Source: Brasenia schreberi (Eukaryota > Streptophyta > Magnoliopsida > Nymphaeales > Cabombaceae). From it: a stretch of 64,000 nt of DNA. Below are positions 49,801 to 55,800 of the stretch, piece by piece. The translations under genes and the position numbers were made by a program. Each line of letters begins with the position of its first letter. Within the stretch, counting starts at the first letter, position 1. The DNA is taken from positions 20,207,001-20,271,000 of the forward strand of contig JAYKKT010000089.1 of assembly GCA_036023115.1 (NCBI GenBank), written 5' to 3'. The notes beneath the pieces were generated by a model. The model saw nothing but the letters and a program-made list of their open reading frames with translations. It made no database searches and had not been told where the DNA came from.

Positions 49801-52800
49801 TAAAACGCAGCAGAAGGGAGATATAGATATATATAAGAGCGAGAAGGCTCAATTGTGGCGTGAGTGCTTTGAGTGTATAAATTGAAAGGCAACTCACACA
49901 ACTTGAATTTAAAACCCAGTTGGAAGGGAAATACGTATATATACGTAAGAGCGGAAAGGCTCAATGTGAGTGAGTGCTTTGAGTGTATAAAATGAAAGAC
50001 AACTCACACGACTTGAACCTTAAAACCCAGCTGAATGTATATAAATAGGGCTATATCCTATGGGCTGTTGAGGCCCGTTTGTGTGCAAAAGTGTGCAGAT
50101 AAGAGCAGAAAGGCTCGAGTGTACGTGTGTGTGTTTTGCACATATATTACATCCGGGGGGAGACGATGCTCCGTTATTACAACCCCATATGACAAATTGA
50201 ATTGAATAGAAAGGGATTTGATATATATCGAAATCAACTTACACTTTCCAGCCTTTTGAGTTAGGATTGTACAAGGGGCGAATCTGCCTTCTTCTTATGG
50301 AGTCCGGGGCATGTGGGAGCGAAGCCGGAGAGCTTGAGAGCTTGGAGAGACTTGGAGTTCCGGGAGCTGCAAGCTACAATGGGTTTGGGTCTACTTGGGG
50401 CTGGTTTGGGCAAGGGAAGACTCGAGCCACCTTGGCTCGAGTGATTATGGTTTGAGTGTGTGGTATGGCCAGCACTTGGCCTTGGTTTAGGTATAGTTTT
50501 TGACTTAGGATTAGGCCAGCACTTGGCCTTGGTTTAGGTATGGTTTAGACTTAGGATTAGGCCAGCATTTGGCCTTGGTTTAGATATAGTTTAGGCTTAG
50601 GATTCAGCCAGCATTTGGCCTTAGGGTTTGGTCTTGTGAAACTCGAGCCAAGGTGGCTCGAGTGAGAGGGGTTTTGCTTTAGGATCCGGCCAGCCTTGGC
50701 CTTAGTTTTTGCTTGTGTGACTCGAGCCAAGGTGGCTCGAGTGAACTTGGTTTAGGGTAGAGTTGGGGCTGAGTCCTAGTTTAGGTGTTGGCTGTCCTAG
50801 GCTAGTCACGGTTTAGGTTTAGGACTGGTTCTTGGTGGTAGGCGGCCAGCAAAATGGGCGGCCTGTTTGGCTGACTTAGGTAAGTAGGTGGCCTGCCACA
50901 ATGGCAGGCCTGTTAGGTTAATGAAGGACACGGCCTGCACTAGCAGGCCGTGGGTTTGTGGTAGGTAAATGGCCTGCCACTAGGGCAGGCCTTTGGTGTT
51001 TTTTTTTTGAAGAGGACACGACCTGCACTTGCAGGCCATGGTTTTCTTGGATAGGTATGGCCTGCCTTTAGGGCAGGCCTTGACGTTTTTGGGTGGGACA
51101 CGGCCTGCTCTAGCACGCTGTTGTCTTGGGCTTGGCTGGCCTGCCTTTAGGGCAGGCCATGATATCTTTGGGTGGGACACGAGAGAGAGTTAGGTGGGCT
51201 CGGCCAGCTCTTGGCCGAGCCAAGGTTTTGCTCGGAAAAGGTGGGTGGCTCGGCCAGCAAATGGCTGAGCTAGGCTAGGTTTTGCTTGGGTTCTAGGTAG
51301 GGTTTAGCTAGGTGGTGGTTTTGGGTGGAAGACTTGGTGAAAAACGGCCAGGACTTGGCTGCTTTGGTGGCGATTTTAGGTGACGTTTGGGTGGTCTAGA
51401 GAGGTTGGGGAAGAGGGAGTCTAGGTTAGGTTTAGGGGCTTATCTATTTGCAGCACCGCTCCAGTCACCACTCAAGCCGCCAAGCTCCCCCCACGATCTC
51501 CACTCCCAGCCAACTTGAAGAAGACGTTCGTTTGGTGCAGCCCTTGCCTCCATGGGCCAATCCCATCTCAAACAAAAAAGGTTTTGGGCCTATCAGGCTC
51601 TTTCTCTCTCATCCCCCCCTTTATCTCACGTGAGGAGCTTCCCTAGAGAGTTCTCTCGTGAAAATTTTTTCATGCCTAGCACCTCTATTTATAGAGGTTT
51701 TAAGTGGGTCTTGGATCTTGGGTTTTGTATTTGGGTCTGGCTATCCGGATCCAATCCAAACTCTATGTGGATCTGGATCGCGGATCTCGGATATTTTGAG
51801 ATCCAGATCCAGTCCAAATATTTATTTGGGTTTGGATCTCGGATCTCGGATTTTTAAGATCCAAATCCAATCCAAACACAATTTGGATCTGGATCTGGAT
51901 ATTTTTGGGTCTAGACCCAATCAAGACTTTTCTTCTGCTCCTTAGTTTTCTGGTCCTTTCTGGTGCTTTTCACCGTCGGTTTCGAGCGGGCTTCGATTCA
52001 TCGGACGCCCAACTCTGGCCTGGGTCTTCCCCAAATCTTTCTTCCAACCGGTGTTATGCTTTTCAGGACTTTTTTGGTGTTCGTTTCGGTCCGCCGTTTT
52101 GGTTTTTGGCCGGTTCCTGTTGATATCGAACTTAGATTGCCGCACGGATTCCGTTCTTCATTCTGACGGGACGTGTCTCGGACTTCTGTCGACCTCCTCA
52201 AGTACTGGGCTTCTTTCTGCATTTTGGAGCTGCTTTATGCTTTTTCTTTGACCCAAATTACATTTTTACCCTTTTGTCGGGCTTTTCTCCAAACGGGCTC
52301 TTTTTTCTTCCGTTTTCGAACAGGGGGTGGCTATTGAGACTCCAGGCTTGATTTCTTCTTGTCGGGGCTCTTCTCTTGCCTTTTGTACCTGTTTTCACAT
52401 TTTAAAACAGGTTGTCGTTTTTGGCTCAAACGAGCTTTTTATGTTTTTGGGAGTTTTTGATTTTTGGAAAATTCGGGGTGTTTACAAGGTCCCACAAAAA
52501 GGTATATTTGAATCATTCAGCTCCTATGGTAAGTGATGCATTTTTGTTGTATAGGAAGGGGTCTGCATGTATGTGTGCAACTGCAGATACATCTAATGCA
52601 GATGTGCTTGTGCCTTCGGGTGAGATGGTGATACTACAGGTACTTTTGCTGTTTCATGATTAATATTGAACTTTGTCTAGTGAACCCTTGTTTTTGTGTT
52701 GTGAGGTGTAACCGAGATGTCAAAGTTGATGGTACTCTGTGGTCAACAATTGGAGAGGTCTTGCTCAAACATAAAAAAATTGCACCTTAGGGCTTTAATT

Positions 52801-55800
52801 GCTGTTTTGGTTCTTTTTTTTCCATTCTATTGTTTTTCTTGCAAGCACCTTTCTTGTAGACTTCACACATGTCATGCTTGGGCTGCAAAGTTTGTTCCGG
52901 ATAGTGACGAGTGTGCATATTTCCGTGCTACCCTTCATTGCCTTCTCTTTGTTCTGTTTATGACCCGACGAGCTCTTATCTTGTTGTGCATGCAGTTTTT
53001 GTCTTCATATGTAGTAACATGAATGATTATAGCTTCCTCATACCCATTGACTTCTTCTGTGTAGGTTAATGTTAAACCAAAAGTTCCTACAAGAGTCGTT
53101 TGTGCAGAACACCTGGAATTACGGAAAGAAATTCTGCTTCTCCTCAACCTTCAGAAACAGGTGTTGTTCTTTCAGGATTCTAACTTCAGCACAGTTGCAA
53201 GTTGATCTGGTCGTTCTGATGTTGTACATTAATGCTATAAGATCTTGATCTCCTGTTTTCCTTTTGGGAATGTTTTCGTATGTCTGGCCCCCATAAAATA
53301 CAATCTCTTTTGGCTCTTAATCATGTTCTCATCTTTTATATGTGCGGCTTTATTAGTCATTAGATATTCAAACAGATGGTTGAATGTATCCTGGTAAAGA
53401 CTGATATTGAGGAAAGATTACCTGTTCGGCTGTTCCTGTGCTTGACCATTGGGCCTAAACAAATATTCATCTCTGCGTAGCCTTCTGGACCTGAATAGTG
53501 GGGTACCCATCCTAAAAGTGCCAGCCAGGTGTACTTTATAAAGTGTACATTTAGGTGATCCATTGCATACGTTTACAACTGCATTTGGTTCTTCGTTCCA
53601 TGTAGATTTACAGCGGGTAGAAATTTATATTCAGTAGAAATAGTCTGGAATGGAGTGCAAGCTTGATAATTACTGAAATGAATGATGGAAAAGTTGGAAC
53701 TTGGTATGCATTGCAATCCTTGAAAAGAAAATTCAGTATTTCAAAAGGGCGGCAGAATGGTTGGAGATGTTGCGTACAATTAATGTGGGTTGATTAGAAT
53801 AAAGCGGGCATCAGGTGTTCTTGGCGAGAACAAGATAAAACTGAAGTTGAAAGGTAAATATTGTGAATCAACATATGATCAATAATGCTCTGTAGCATGG
53901 AGTATTCAACAATTAACAATTGACATGTGGAGAAGATGTCCATGCTGCATTGAAGATGAAAGTGTTGAGGTGGATGTGGCTGCACATGAAAATACATTTC
54001 TATAACAACATTACTAGGAGATTTTGGTGTGATGCTGATAGAAGGTACAATGAGAGACGCTAAAACTGGTTCTGAGATTTGGTGATGTGGCCAAAAATAG
54101 CTCTGCTCAGGTGCGAGAAATTGGGTGAAAAATTCAAAAGTAGAGGAAGGCCTCAGAAGTGTTGGAAGGAAACAGTTAAGAGCCTGAATGAAGGACCAAG
54201 GCCTGCATAAACCATAAAAGAAAGGCCTAGAAATGAAGACTAGGGCGTGCCAAACCTTCTTCCCTCGATGAGAACCCAAATAGCCAACTTCAAGTAACAT
54301 TATCCATGTCACCATCATCCTCAGTTTAGTCATCAAGCTTTGTCGTTGCTGGACTTCACACTATCCAAAGATAAGGATATCACCTTGGATAAGAACCTTA
54401 GGGGCATGGTGTTCCTCTTTGAGTTAAATATCGATACCACACAGGATTAAGCAAAATGACTAGTAAAAAACCTTGTAACCAGACACAGCATGGGAAAAGG
54501 CTTGGGTTGGTAGAATCAGCCTAAAATGTGAATGGCCGGATCATTGTTTTCCTCCTTCTTCCCCAATAAGTCCTGCATTCCTCATGAGTTGGAACTGCAT
54601 GTGGCAGCATGGAGAATATTCAGATAGAGAGATTGACCTAGAATGGCTGTCCAAAATTCCGATGTTTGTTTGTGTATTCCTATCTGCACAGCAATGATAC
54701 CATAAATTTAAGAATGGTAATCATTGATCACATAAAATAGGGCCGCTAGACAGCTTATTTGTGAATTTCTTGCTTATGTTCTTAAATTCCAATTTTCTCC
54801 TTTATCTACAATGTTCTTAAACTCCGCTCATGTAAGGGATCACCCTTGCATTGCCGGTCCCAAGCCCGGATAAAGGAGGAGGGTTGTGTTAGGCTTCCGA
54901 CAGTCAGCGTAAAACTTCGTCGGATTTCTACAGCATGAATTACAAAAATTATGAGCATTGCTTTGGGGCGTCCCCGCCTAGCGACGTGCTGCAGAGCCCG
55001 AATGCAGTAAGAAGTAAGCAAGGGCCACTACATTTTTGCCCGAATGTAGTGAATCAATTGCAGAGAGGGTTCCCACATCATGGACGGGTGTGGGTAAAGA
55101 AGTTAGTCCCGCTACATTGCCGCCCGAATGTAGTGAAAAATTTTCAGAGAGGGTCTTCGCATTTTGATTATGGACGGATGCGGGGGGTAAGGAAGCTAGT
55201 CCTAGATAATAAGATTCGTATTGGTTCTTGGAATATTGGAACATTATCGGGTAAGCAAATGGAGGTGGTAGATACTATGATTCGGAGAAAGATTCATATT
55301 CTATGTTTACAAGAGACAAAATGGGTTGGAGAAAAAGCAAAGGAGATAGAGGATACAGGTTTTAAATTATGGTACTCAGGTAAAGAAAAGGCCCGAAATG
55401 GAGTTGGTATTATCATAAATAAAGATTTAAAGGAGAGTGTAGTAGACATACAACGATATGGTGATCGAATCATCATATTGAAATTAGTGTTAGGAGCAGA
55501 GGTTTTGAATATAGTTTGTGCTTACGCACCCCAAGTAGGACTAGAAGATAGTATAAAGACAGTTTTTTGGGAAGAGTTGGATAAGGTGTTTCAAAAGATT
55601 CCACAAAGGGAGATGATTTGTTTAGGAGGAGATTTAAATGGACATGTCGGTAAAGAGGCATTAGGATATCAAGGGATTCATGGAAATTTTGGTTATGGGG
55701 ATATAAACGAGGAAGGTAGGGAGATTTTAAATTTTGCTATGTCATTTGATCTCTTTATAGTCAATACAATCTTCAAAAAACGAGATGAACATTTAATTAC

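Larger units (their letters stand above)
49084..52491. repeat. Unclassified 3.4-kb repeat block, possible solo LTR
   Basis: GC-richer than the surrounding intron and bounded by TGTAAA and TTTACA, which would suit LTR ends, but the flanking 5-mers (GGCAG and AGGTC) do not match. No coding motif is present. Inside are at least four tandem arrays with different units, listed separately. Text near 52,245 (CCCAAATTACATTTTTACCC) recalls long Gypsy LTRs. It could equally be a degraded larger element. Confidence 0.45.

Noticed and set aside
50466..51180. Regular repeats suggesting a CRISPR array
   Set aside because: Plant intron context, no unique spacers of constant length, and degenerate units; simply tandem and palindromic repeats.
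49084..52491. Confident call as a solo LTR
   Set aside because: The TG...CA ends fit, but the adjacent 5-mers GGCAG and AGGTC are not a target duplication; left as unclassified.
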